Positions 20,753 through 31,360 of a stretch of 64,000 nt of DNA are shown one piece after another. The stretch spans positions 13,689,969 to 13,753,968 of the forward strand of contig NC_030852.1 of NCBI RefSeq assembly GCF_000208745.1, written 5' to 3'. A model generated the notes under the pieces. The model was not told the origin of the DNA and did not search any database. It saw nothing but the letters and a program-made list of their open reading frames with translations. Source of the stretch: Theobroma cacao. Its lineage: Eukaryota > Streptophyta > Magnoliopsida > Malvales > Malvaceae. The first letter of the stretch is position 1, and every line of letters starts with the position of its first letter. The translations under genes and the position numbers were made by a program.

Positions 20753-21755
20753 GCACCTCCCTCACCCTGCCAGACGTGAAATTTTCGCATCTGGCAGGGT
20801 AGTGGAACGTGCCTCCCAGTGCCTAGGAACAAGATAGTGGAGCGTGCCCCCTCCAGAGCCCAAGAACTAGGTATAAAGGGGAGGGGGCACTATAGCATTT
20901 GGAGGAGCAACCTACAAGCTTTCTAAGCAACCGAGAGCAACCACAAATCGCCAAAAAACGAAAACAAAATCAATCAAATCAAAAAAATACCCTAAGTTTT
21001 TCTAGCAGCCAGAATCAACACAGCAAAAAATACCACACAATAGGTAAAAAAAAATCATCAAATATATGCACAAAAAAGGATAGGAAGCCTTGGGTTTTGG
21101 GCTCACCGTCGGTGAAAGGAAGAAGCAGAGAGAGGAGAGAGTTTGGTTCGAGCGGCGCCGACGAGGGGAGCAAAGCCAGATCTGGGCGACGAAAGTAAAA
21201 AAAGGCTTCGGTGGCCGACGGGAAGAGAGAGAGAGTTTGGTTTGAGCAGTGCCGGCGAGGGGAGGAAAGCTAGATTTGGCCGACGAAAGTAAAAAAGGCT
21301 TCGGTGGCCGATGGGAAGAGAGAGAGAGGGTGAGAGGCAGACGCCGAAAAAAGGAAAGAGAGGGAGATCCGATTTAGTGGGAACTGGGGCTTTTGGGTTT
21401 TACCAACCACCGATGAAAGGAGAGAGAGAGATCTTGACCACCGGTGAAAGGAGAATGAGAGAGATCTTGACCACCGATGAAAGGAGATCTTGAGATCGGG
21501 TCTGATCTGGTGGCACGATTGGCGCCGGCAGAGAAGAAGAGTTTTCGGGTGGTTGGTGAAAGGAAGGAGACTGAGAGGAGAAAGGTTTGAGCTATCCCAA
21601 GAAAGAGACAGTCGACCGACGCAGGAAAGACGTTGCCGGTTTGGGAGAGAGCTGACCGTTGGGTTAGCCGGCGGTTTGTAAAGAGAAAGGAGAGAGTAGG
21701 GTCTTTAGAGAGAGAAACTGAAAGAAAAAAATGAAGAGAGGAGGGGAAAAAGGGG

Positions 21756-21763
21756 CTTATATA
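21756..21763 (-). promoter_or_regulatory. Probable LTR promoter TATA box (TATATAAG) with upstream palindromes
   Basis: On the LTR sense strand TATATAAG is followed by a long CT-rich leader, a typical plant start region. Upstream lie AACGACGTCGTT (21832-21843, a perfect palindrome with the GACGTC core) and AACGGCGTCGTTT (about 21783-21796). Solo LTR 2 has the same arrangement, which supports this being the promoter and fixes the LTR orientation. Confidence 0.6.
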
Positions 21764-22404
21764 GTAAGGGCGTAGAGGTCCCTAAACGACGCCGTTCCTA
21801 GCTTGTGGGGGAGCCTCTCCTTATCACACCGAACGACGTCGTTTTGATAGCTGGGGAGTCACCTTGCGAGATACCAGGTGGACCGAAGCTTGGAGAAGAC
21901 CGGCTATCTTGGGGTCGCTCTTAGCCCACGATAGGTAAATTCCTTTTTTCTTTTGATTTGTTTTTGTGGTTTGCTTGGCCCATTGTTTAGATAAAAAGAT
22001 AATTAGTTTTTTTTTAATTAGAATAAAAGATAAAATATATATATAAAAAATAAAATAAAAATTTAAAATTATCAGATGACAAGAAAAAACATATAAAGTG
22101 AATAAAAAAAATAAAAATAGATAAGGATGAAAATAAAATTTTTTAAATATATATATGCAAAAAAAATGGAGAAAGTAAAATAAATATATATTTATGTAAT
22201 AAATAATAGCAAAATTAGGTAGAAAAAGTCATTTAGTTATAAGAATAGGTCCAACAATAAAAATACATATGGGGAAATAAATGAACATTTAATAAAAAAA
22301 ATAATAAATAGTAAATAATAATAATATAGCTTTGTATAAAATAGAGAGAGAAGAGTACAAATGAGGAGAGAACTAAAATAGCATAATTGTTTAATTTAAC
22401 ATCG

Positions 22405-23560
22405 ATGATGGGATGATCGGTCGGGACGCGAGAAGTCGCAATCCTGAGGCCCATATTCCCTAGGTTCGGAATCCGAATCAAGGCTCCACCAGTACGATGG
22501 GAGGGCTTCGATTTCAAGATCCTGAAATTTTAATAAATAAAGAATTTGAATATACAAAAAAAAACTACTGAAAAAATAATAAATAAATAAAAATAAATAA
22601 ATAAGAAAAATGATAACAATGATTCAAAAATATATATATATATATACATATATATATAATAAATTTATGAAAAGTTAATATCCATGTCATTAAATAAATA
22701 GACAAATAATAAAAACTATTAATAAGGAAAACCCAAAACAATAAATAATTTAAAAATTGAACATTAAATATCTAGTGGTATAAACTATAGATTAATAAAA
22801 TGTTATGTAAAAGAAATAAATAGAAAGTAAAAAAATGGAATTAAATATAGATATAAAACTTTAGGCATTAGGTTGAATAAAAGTTTGCTTATGAAAAAAT
22901 ATAATAATAATAAAAATATAAAAATATAAAAAAGGATAAGAAATGGTATAATAATAAAAAAAAAATTGTTATTCATTAAAGTAACATTGAATCATAAACA
23001 ATTTATCTAATTATAAAAGGAAATATAAGAGTAACTTAAAATAAAAAATGTAAAGTATAAAAAATATTAATTAGAAATAAAATAGAAAATATGATAATAA
23101 AAAATAAAATAAATGAAAGTAATAATTGATAATAAAAATGGACAATTGTATTGGCATGGTATGTACATATATATTGCATCATGCATATTATTGCATATAA
23201 ATATTTCTGTTTTCGAGTTTAAGCCCGATGATGGGATCTTCCGAGAATCTTACGAAGGCGGCTATTTCTCGAAAAGTTCCCTAGGTGAAAAGATGTCCTC
23301 GGGTCCCACCAGTATGATGGAGGGCTCGAGAAACATCTTTAAAAAAAGGCTTTTGCCCGAATTAGGGTCATTATGCACAAAAATATTATTTTAAAAAGAA
23401 AACGTACGATGACCCGATGACGGGAATTATTCGTCGAATTTGCGAAGGCGAGTTTCTCGGATAATTCTCTAGGTGAGAGAATATCCCGAGTCCCACCAGT
23501 ATGATGGGCGGATTCGGGAAAAAATCCTCGATAAAAGGTTATTCGTCCGGTATTTTTATC
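22405..23560. repeat. Three degenerate GC-rich modules in solo LTR 1
   Basis: Modules of roughly 110 bp near 22405-22515, 23225-23360 and 23408-23550. Each starts GATGATGGGA or GATGACGGGA, contains CGAAGGCG or a variant and CCCTAGGT or TCTAGGTGA, and ends in (C)CCACCAGTATGATGG. They stand out from the surrounding AT-rich DNA. Related CG-rich modules occur in solo LTR 2. Confidence 0.65.
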
Positions 23561-23944
23561 TCACGCCATGCATTTCATCTTACTTCACATTTGCATTCTA
23601 TTTTAGGATAAATAAGGGATAAAATAAGATAATCATAACTAAGGAAATATAATAAAAGTCTAATAGGATAATCTAAAAATGGTACCGTTCATGGAATGGG
23701 CGTCCCGGGGGTACTAATCCTTCCCCAAGCGTAACCGTACTCCCAAACTTAGATCTAGAAAAATGTAGACCAGTTAAAGTTCTTTTCGGTGGGTTTAAAA
23801 TTAATTTAAGGCTTAATCGATTAGAATCGAGTCAATGGGTGGCCAATCACACCTAGTAAAGAAAGATTGGTGGCGACTTCTAGTTTTTAGTGAGTTTTCA
23901 TATCACGTCTGACGGTCGAGTTCCCGGACCCACACGTTTCGACA

Positions 23945-23949
23945 AGTAG
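23945..23949. repeat. Target-site duplication AGTAG, right copy
   Basis: Identical to 20621-20625. Confidence 0.88.
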
Positions 23950-24262
23950 CATCCCTTTCCACCTTTTTCTTCATAAGGTTGTCCATCTCATTTGCGATCA
24001 ACGAACAATCTGTGATCTGTCTCCCTCTAATAAAGGCAACCTAGTAATCACCTATCGCCTCCCCATTTACCATTTTGAGTCTATTTGACAATAGTTTAGA
24101 AATGACTTTATAAATGCTCCCAACAAGGCTGATTGGCCTAAACTCCCCAACAACTCTTGGATTAGCAACTTTAGGAATGAGCATAACAAAAGAATACTTA
24201 ATGCCTTTCCCTAATTTTCCACCTCTAAAAAAGTCTTCCATAAATTCCATCATGAATTCCAT
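23950..24262 (-). pseudogene. LINE A reverse transcriptase N-part
   Basis: The minus strand reads LIPKVANPRVVGEFRPISLV, SIYKVISKLLSNRLK, then a stop (DY then TAG), then AFIRGRQITDCSLIANEMD. These are the canonical fingers motifs of L1-type RT. The frame continues across the solo LTR into the 20.6-kb segment. Its 5' side ends abruptly near 24262, the LINE truncation point. Confidence 0.85.
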
Positions 24263-25065
24263 AAATTAAGATCATGTTTATGATGGAACATAGTAATATC
24301 AGCTTTTGCCAGACATGGGTAGAGAAAATTTCCATGAAAAGCTAGAAATGAGGTTGAAGCTTGACCATGTTACCTTTGTCATATAATCCAAAATTCAACA
24401 CAACTGAAAAATAAGTGCCCAACAAATTCTTGCTTCGTTTTGTTCTACCTTAATTCTTCTTTTATAAGATAATGGGTGGAAAAGAAAAAAGATGTTGTTT
24501 GGTTAGAACTCTGAACTCTTTAGCTAAAGCAGAGTTGTAGAGTTATGAACTAGGTATGATTGGGTTATTCTATTTTCATGCATATTTTTAGACCTAGTTA
24601 TTTATGGTTTAGTAGAATTCAATAAAAATAAAAAAGGAACGATATTTATTGGTTGAAAAAGTAAAAAAAATGGGTGTGAAAACAAAGACACATTAGAATT
24701 CTTTCTATTATTTAAAATATTTCTATTATTTTCATTCTCTTCGGTTGAATTTTTGTCTGTTTTTTTACTAATTAAGTCTATTTCCTTGAAACCTTAAAAA
24801 CTCATTCCAATAGTTAAAATGAAAACTAAGTAAAATATCCACTAACAAAACATTTATTAGAATATTAAATTTTCAATTTTCTATGATGCTAAAGAAAATT
24901 TTATTCCAATAAAAAAGGAGTACAAATTAATTTTTAACGTCAATGTCTTTGATGTCTAAAGTAATTTTTAACGTCATAAATATTAAATTAATAAAAAAGG
25001 TTCTTAAGGGAAAGTGAAATTAAATCTATTAGAATGTTAAGGAATTAGCTAAAAAAAGTGTTTTA
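24263..25065. other. AT-rich intergenic DNA
   Basis: No gene recognised. About 24440-24640 resembles 26430-26600 (CTACCTTAATTCTT, TTATTCTATTTTCATGCATATTT and neighbours), a duplicated flank around B3 pseudogene 1. Confidence 0.45.
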
Positions 25066-25132
25066 TACACACACACACTTACATACAGACATAGACACAA
25101 ACACACACACACACACACACACACATACACAT
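25066..25132. repeat. (CA)n-rich microsatellite
   Basis: Two CA runs separated by a degenerate CATACAGACATAGACA stretch; the longer run has over ten CA units. Confidence 0.9.
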
Positions 25133-25244
25133 ATAAGGTACAAATTCAGTAGATCAATATCCATGATAGATATATAGAAGAGTTTTTGACAAAATATCAA
25201 GTGAAAGGAAAAACAAATTCATCTAAAAAAAGAGACCCATTTAC

Positions 25245-25370
25245 CAACAATATCCATTAATATGCATATCTCTTAAGAAATCAAATCAACAATATCCATT
25301 AATATGCATATCTTTTAAGGAATCAAATCAACAATATCCATTTATATGCATATTTATTAAGGAATTATAT
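25245..25370. repeat. Three-copy 42-bp tandem repeat
   Basis: Units start at 25245, 25287 and 25329. Each has CAACAATATCCAT followed by a TATGCATAT core and a TTAAGRAATCAAAT-like end. The first two units hold the palindrome ATATGCATAT; unit 3 is more degenerate. Confidence 0.88.
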
Positions 25371-25559
25371 GTATATGAAAAAAAAACAAAAAGAAAAAAA
25401 CCTCAAAGGTATGCATTTCTCTTAAGAAGATGTTCACCAAATTGCAAAGTAATGATTTTGATTATCCTTATGCCTAAACATTGCAACAGTGATTTCATCA
25501 TATTCTTTGAGCCCATTCTCTTGATAAAATCTTTTCCACTGTATGAATGCTCAAACGTA

Positions 25560-26363
25560 ACAACCATGGAAAGTAACTCTTGTTCTAATTGTATGCTACA
25601 AACATTATCGTATGTATGAATGCTAAGAACTAGTGGCCTTTCCTTCTATTTTAACTGATTGTGCTAAGTGTTGTTAGCGACCTTCTTTAAGTGATGGCAA
25701 AGCAAAGATTCTGAGTGTGCCTATGGTGAAACATCTAAATGATAACTGTATCAGACTCTTTGAGCCATGATTTTTATAAAACCTTTTTCAACCCGAAGTA
25801 GTAAGCACATACATCTTGGAAGTCCAAAAAATGAATTTCATTAGGTACTTCTTCTCTTCTGGGTTATATATGATGATCGAATTCCCTTATTGACATCTAC
25901 ATATTTCTTCAACACCGCAGTGATATGAAGGATTCTCGAACGTGATTCTTGTTCAAGCTTACCCTTGTTTGATTATCCTTCAAATCAATTTCTATCAACT
26001 TCTTTGAATAAAACCTGTTACAATATTTGCTAATAAGGTTGGCAAAAACTACGATTGAAGGAATATTTAAGGTTAATACTCTTCTAATATTAGTAACTAA
26101 CCTCTTTTTGAGATAACTATGCTTGATTCTTGGGTTTGAAGGGCTTTTTCTTCTTTGTCTTTATCTTTAAGCCGACGAAGAACCTCTCTTCTCTTTTCTT
26201 CCAAACCAAGAACAAGTCTGAACAAAGTAAGTAAGAAAGCAACATTAATATCGTCCTTGTTCGAGAATCCTTTGTTCAAAATTTCTTCAACGAATTTGGA
26301 CTTGTTTTCTTCGAGGTCTTTCTTCATGTTTTCACCAAAAAAAAGGGTTAGGGTTTTATTCAC
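25560..26363 (-). pseudogene. B3 domain protein, DUF313 type (pseudogene copy 1)
   Basis: The minus-strand frame from Met 26363 gives an acidic/basic N-terminal region (KKDLEENKSKFVEEILNKGF, then VAFLLTLFRLVLGLEEK) that ends at 26097. Beyond it, in shifting frames, lies a recognisable plant B3 domain: YSKKLIEIDLKDNQTRVSLN, NKNHVRESF, KKYLMKFIFWTSKMYVL, RFYKNHG, MFHHRHTQNLCFAI. DUF313-type B3 proteins are plant nuclear proteins with a DNA-binding B3 fold. Lesions include a frame break after SFISL, a TGA for Trp in the GWKRF-like motif, and a frame loss before the MFHH motif. A paralogous copy lies at 46.4-47.2 kb, same strand. The promoter-side flank (ATATATAACCCCCTTTT) is also shared with that copy. 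The assignment rests on recalled family motifs. Confidence 0.75.
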
Positions 26364-26400
26364 GACTTGTCATCACTTTCATATATAACCCCCTTTTATA

Positions 26401-27879
26401 CACATTTACGCAATCTCCTACTTCCTAGTTCTAGTTCTACCTTAATTCTTGTTTGGAAAAAAGGTTTTGTTTAATTAAAACTCTTAACTAAGTAATGCAG
26501 AACTATACAGTTACGAATCAAAGAATGGTTAAGTTATTCAATTTTCATGCATATTTGTAAACTCAGTTGTTTATGCTTATGTGAAATTCATTAGCAAAGC
26601 ACATTATAATTCCCTTTATTATTATTACCATGACGAAGAATAGATTGTGTCACTATGAAGCCTAAACTCTTCCATAGATATATATGAAGAAAAGGGTTGG
26701 AATTGGAAATAACTTTCTTTTTTTTTAAATGGTAGGACAAAAATAATAGAAAATAATCAATTTGTATTTTTCCTTTTATGCTACTTTATCATCTATTTAC
26801 TTTAACGTATTTATTCTTCAAAAATTGTTTCCTTTTTAGACTAATAACTCTTATGCTACTTTTTACAACGTTAGTAATGTGATTGTCAAAAATGTGATTA
26901 CTATAAAGATAACATTACAATATAAGAAACTACTAATTAAAATCCTACGTAGATCACATTGTAGTTTTTGGTTTAGAAGTACAGTAAATATAATGTTAAT
27001 TTATAAAATTATCCTTGTGTATAATAATATAAAACTAAATATTTTACATTCATAATGTTCAAAAAAAATATTTTGCATTCACTAAATCAAAATAAGAACA
27101 AAGAGAACCATAGGCTAGGAATAGTTTTCTCTATGATGTATGCATGTAGGCACATGTTGTAGAGGCAAATCAAAAACACTCACAATGAAACCATCATTGA
27201 ATCACCATGGTTGCTGTTCTCACCCTTTGGAGGGAACCAACCTAACAGTTCAGGTACCTACCTCTCTCCCTAGTTTTTTTTCTTAAAGTTATGCAATTTA
27301 TTTGCTAATTTTCGAAGTAAATAACTTTAGACTTTATGATTACAATGGAAATAAAAATAAAAATAAAAAAAAAAAAAAAAAAGGCAATGAAAGAAACCCC
27401 CTACAGCATAAATAAGGAAAATCCAAAACTAACTTAGCTACATTAAGCCACTAGACTTTCCTAAATCCATATGCCCAAATTCACGTGACATATCCAAGGA
27501 GTACATTCCTAGCCATATTTCACACTTTCCATAGTAATTGCTGTATGAACTATAAATTCCACCTAAGGCTATCCAGTTGCGATAATTTGTCCAAAGCCAA
27601 TACACTTATATTAATGCTATCATGGTTTAACACAAATTCTTTTCATATCACCTTAAATTAGATATTGAATAAATCAATATCCAACTTAAAATTTAAAGTG
27701 AAAATCTTGACTCTTTAGGAAACACATCCCTTTATCTAGTTCTTGTATATCAACTAGTGTGATTAAGCTCAATCCAAACTTTATCACCCAAGAGTTCAAG
27801 TTTAAACTCAACACTATCACGCGATTTTCACCCAATAAGACTATTATTACAATTATACTTCCTCCTAATCACCATGGCA
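26401..27879. other. AT-rich intergenic DNA
   Basis: No coding signal. It includes a poly(A)-like tract (27355-27383) and, from about 27385, DNA that is probably the 3' UTR of LINE remnant B. The start (26430-26600) is the second copy of the duplicated flank described at 24.4 kb. Confidence 0.4.
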
Positions 27880-28350
27880 TATTATTCATTAATTTGAAGT
27901 AAATCTAGTCTTCTCAAAATCCCTTCCTTAGCAAGCATGTCAGCCATATCATTTACCTCACACTGGACATAAGTAATCTTCCAACATTTAAATTTTTTTT
28001 GTAATTGCTCCATTTTAATGATCAACTGCCCATACCTTTATGGTGCCTCCTTATGATTAATAGACCATAATACCGTATTAGCTGAATCACTCTTAATTTG
28101 AAGATTGAAAAAATTATTATGCAAGAATGAAACAACAATGGAGAAAGCCTCATAAATAGCTAACAATTCTATTAAATTCGAATCCACCATTCTAACTGCT
28201 TTGGAGAACTTAGCTGTTATCTCACTTAAATTATTCTGAAGTACACCTCCAACACCAACTTGACCAAAACTACTCGAATGTGCTCCATCTACTTTAAATT
28301 TCTATCATCCTAATGGTGGTGCAAACCAAATACTTTTCAATCTTTTCCCT
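27880..28350 (-). mobile_element. LINE B remnant (RNase H domain only)
   Basis: The minus strand reads FKVDGAHSSSFGQVGVGGVL, IELLAIYEAFSIVVSFL, IKSDSANTVLWSIN, then a region ending EVNDMADMLAKEGI. These are the typical start, middle and H-x-x-N-x-x-A-D-like end of the RVT_3 RNase H of plant L1 ORF2; the family His is replaced. Upstream RT sequence is missing and stops occur. The nearby A-run on the plus strand does not fit as its tail, because a minus-strand LINE would end in T. Confidence 0.75.
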
Positions 28351-29127
28351 ACACTTACTGTACTTTTGGAGAGGTTTGCAGGACAACATATCAAATATTC
28401 AATTGAGTACTTTATGTGTGGCCATTTAGTTACATTAAATTTCCCCAGTTTAAGCATCTAATGCTTGTAGTAGTCGTGCATGCACATAGATGCCCTTTGA
28501 AGCCTCCAAAAAACAAATTAATTAGTGTGAAAAACCATTTAATCGAATAACCAATGAGTTCATTGGATTATCAGCTGGCCAAATAGAAGTTAGATGAGTA
28601 TTTAACTCTTTGACCCTAGTTTTAATATTTTATATTTCATTTTTAAAAATTAAAGAATATATTGTAGTTAAGTACATACACTCAGTTTGGCTAGATATTT
28701 CATAAACCATAAGTGAAAATCGATTTCAAAAATTACCAAATACTTTTATGAATAAACCAAATGACCAAATTAAGTAACCATTCGAATTAAAGTTTGGTTA
28801 AAACTTTTATAGACCATACTGGTTTTGGCAACACAAGACTTCCATGAAATGTTTTCCATGAATGTACTGCATATATTTTAAACTTAAATATTGCAAACTA
28901 TCCAAGGAATTGAAGTACAAATGTCAGATATTAGGCAGATATAAAACATCAAATATGTTATGGCAAATAATAGAAACACAAAAATTTAATGCAGAACTTC
29001 AAGCACTAACTTCAAATAATCCTAGTTGTGAAAGCATTAGCTAGCCTCTTCATCATTTATCAATTGGTTAGATTTCTTGATGCTAATATTAATAGGTAAA
29101 ACTTAAGAAAGTTGTGTCTATGCAATC
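28351..29127. other. AT-rich intergenic DNA
   Basis: No gene recognised; it ends at the 5' LTR of the gypsy element. CAATC (29123-29127) is the base block just before that LTR and would be its target duplication, but a right copy could not be found. Confidence 0.4.
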
Positions 29128-29703
29128 TGTCATGAGCCAACTTTATATTGGATTATGATAGGGTAGAGTTGTCTAAGAGATTGAGTCTTTTGTACGTGTA
29201 AGGGAAATGTCCTCATTTCAAACATTGTAATGTCTCGTGGTGACATCTCTAGAAATATTTGTTAGATATTTAGAGGGAAAGACCCTTTAGGAAAGGAATG
29301 TCCTTATCTCAAGCGTTGCAATGACTATTGGTAGAATACTTGTAAAATCTCGTAAACTCTTTATAAGGGGTAAGCAGTCGGTAAATTATTGGGCTACCTT
29401 ACTAGTAAAGGTATGTTTGTAACGAGTCATTAAGGCTACCCCTATGGCTCGACGATAGCGTGTCTTGGTCCCCTTGTACTTATTTTCATATTAATAAAAC
29501 TTTTTTTTTTGTGGCTCAGTGGTTACATATATGGCATTCGGTATGCCCTATGATTTTGATGTGCATTGTCCTAGTCTAAATTGTTACTATTATTAATGTT
29601 TGATCATATATAAATGAGTTATTGGCTGGGATGCATGGAAGTATCCATTGAAGCGTCGCACAGACTATCTCATACTTAGGCGAATGAGCGTAGTTTATGA
29701 TAG
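29128..29703 (+). repeat. Gypsy element 5' LTR
   Basis: Starts TGTCATGAGCCAAC, as does the 3' LTR at 34259. It contains TTTATAAGGGG near 29360 (TATA-like) and ATTAATAAAAC near 29492 (poly(A)-signal-like). The end is taken just before the primer-binding site; a CA terminus is not evident. Confidence 0.82.
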
Positions 29704-29704
29704 T

Positions 29705-29716
29705 TGGTATCAGAGC
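29705..29716 (+). other. Gypsy primer-binding site
   Basis: TGGTATCAGAGC, the perfect complement of the plant initiator-Met tRNA 3' end, directly after the 5' LTR. Confidence 0.92.
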
Positions 29717-29748
29717 ACGGGCGAGACGTGCTGAGCTAAAGAGTAAAC

Positions 29749-30711
29749 ATGGTGACCACGTCGAGCTCACCAAAGGACCATTAAAGGATTGATAAGCTAG
29801 AGGTCACGATGAGGGCAGTAAAAGCTCAAATGGTTCCGCACGAGCGAATACATAAAATTGAGACAATTCAACAAAAACTGTCCAAGATGATTGATACCTT
29901 CAGTGATGAGACCAGGGATGCGTTGAGCACACTCCAAGGCAAGATTGGAGAATTGAAAGCTTAGTTAAATCTTTTGGTTATTGCTTCAAATAATGCTAGT
30001 GCAAACTTAGGAGATCGAGGTAAAAAGGTCAAAGTGTCGAAGCTCAAGTGATACGAAAGGGCCAAAGATGCTACAGAGTTGGAGAACTTCTTTTTTTATA
30101 TAAAGCAATATTTTCAAGCTACGAGCACGAAGTCAGAGGAGGATAAAGAGGCGATGGCTTCAATGTATTTTATTAGGGATGCGAAGTTATGGTGGCATTC
30201 CAAATTCATTGATGGTGAATCCTGCATCAATAGTTGGGCAGACCTCAAGTAAGAATTGAGGAACTAGTTTTTCCCTAAGAATGTTGAGTATATGACATGA
30301 CGGAAGTTATGGGAGTTGTCACCAATAGGATCAGTGCGGGAGTTTGTGAGGAATTTCTTTACTTTAATGCTAGATAGTAGGGATATGACTGAAAAAGATA
30401 GACTGTTCTATTTCCTCGAGGGTCTGAAACCATGAAAGAGGACAGAGTTACAATTATAAAAGGTACAGGATATGACTTTGGCGATGGCGGCTACTGAGCG
30501 CCTTACTGATTATAGTGAAAATTTCAACAAAAGAAAAAACCGTCCATTTAGGACCAGTAGCTCTAACTCAAACATTGGTACAAAATTTTCAAGAGTAAAC
30601 AGACCCTCGAATGAGGGAGCTGATAGGAGACCACCTGCTAGAGACTCAACCCAACCGAGAATAAACAAGCCATGGAACTTTAAGCCACGATCTCCAACAT
30701 CAAGTAGCTGA
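29749..30711 (+). pseudogene. Gypsy gag (stops)
   Basis: The frame from ATG 29749 holds a coiled-coil-like start, a retrotrans_gag core (ELENFFFYIKQYFQA, MASMYFIRDAKLWWHSKF, INSWADLK, SVREFVRNFFTLMLDS, LFYFLEGLKP) and a basic Ser/Arg-rich C-terminal part (30530-30711). About eight in-frame stops occur; several fall where the family has Trp or Gln. No intact CCHC knuckle is seen after it. The product would be the capsid protein. Confidence 0.82.
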
Positions 30712-30719
30712 TTGTCCTC

Positions 30720-31357
30720 ACTGAGTAACTTTTAGTGCTATATGCACTGCTAATGTTGAGACACCACCACCTTACACCATATTTGAAGAAGTTGAGAAAG
30801 AGCTAGCACAAGTGGGTTCTATTCAGTTCTTCAGTGCCTTACAAGCACAATTAGAAAAGATAAAGAAAAAGACCTAACGAGGTCAAATGTATGTAAATGT
30901 CTTGTTGAATGAGAAAAGTACCCAAGCCATACTTGACACAAGGGCCTTAGACACCTTCATCACCCCAAAAGAGGTAAAGACATGCAATCTTAATGTTGAG
31001 AAGGACTTTGAGCAAATGAAAGCAGTTAACTCGTCAACTTCAGCTATTATGGAAAATGCTAAAGATGTAAAGGTTAAGATTGGCTCTTGAGAAGGGAAGG
31101 TGAACCTAACTGTAGCCACTATAGATGAATTTGATTTTGTCTTGGGCTTGGATTTTCTGACGATAGCAGAAGCCATCCTTTTCCATATTACAAGTTGTTT
31201 AATATTTTTTGAAAAACGACCATGTGTGGTACTGGCTACAATTCTGTCCAAGAGCGGGAAGAGAATTATATCAGTTATACAGTTTAAGAAAGGGATAAAG
31301 AAAGTTGAGGACTCTTACTTGGCCATGCCTATCTACAAAGGCGAAGATAACATGAAT
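30720..31357 (+). pseudogene. Gypsy protease (active site altered)
   Basis: The retropepsin-like region reads VNVLLNEKSTQAILDTRALD, where the catalytic DTG/DSG triplet is DTR. NFVTP-like text (TFITPKEV), a stop at 31088, and NLTVATIDEFDFVLGLDFL follow, matching the second half of the fold. The changed Gly and the stop mean it is inactive. The antisense ORF at 30883-31251 is a shadow. Confidence 0.8.
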
Positions 31358-31360
31358 TAA

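Larger units (their letters stand above)
20626..23944 (-). mobile_element. Solo LTR 1, Ogre/Tat-like Ty3/gypsy family (3319 bp)
   Basis: A large LTR with both ends visible and perfect AGTAG duplications, inserted in LINE A. Read on the minus strand it starts TGTCGAAACGTG, soon gives GTCGCCACCAATC, and ends GTGTCTACA. This start and end are what I recall for Ogre/Tat-type LTRs (recalled knowledge, not searched). No coding region and no second LTR are present, so it is a solo LTR left by recombination, or less likely a non-coding element. It contains degenerate GC-rich modules, paired palindromes upstream of a TATATAAG box, a CT-rich leader (GA-rich on plus) and strong hairpins near its 3' end. 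The Arg/Glu-rich plus-strand ORFs at 20899-21681 are by-products of the GA-rich leader complement. Confidence 0.85.
17608..24262 (-). mobile_element. LINE A (L1-type, 5'-truncated, split by a solo LTR)
   Basis: A minus-strand non-LTR retrotransposon. Its 3' end is the T-run at 17608-17624 (a poly(A) tail on its own strand). It reads back through a 3' UTR, RNase H, zinc-ribbon and RT. It is interrupted at 20625/23945 by a 3319-bp solo LTR; joining the flanks restores a readable LKVDFGKANDSVCWDFLD RT segment. It stops near 24262 inside RT, so endonuclease and ORF1 are missing, as is usual for 5'-truncated LINE copies. No clear target duplication of the LINE itself was found. Confidence 0.88.

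Noticed and set aside
20899..21681. Three plus-strand Arg/Glu/Gly-rich ORFs
   Set aside because: They arise from the GA-rich complement of an LTR leader; overlapping, low complexity and on the antisense strand of the LTR.
27355..27383. A-run considered as the tail of LINE B
   Set aside because: LINE B is on the minus strand and should end in a T run on the plus strand; the orientation is wrong.
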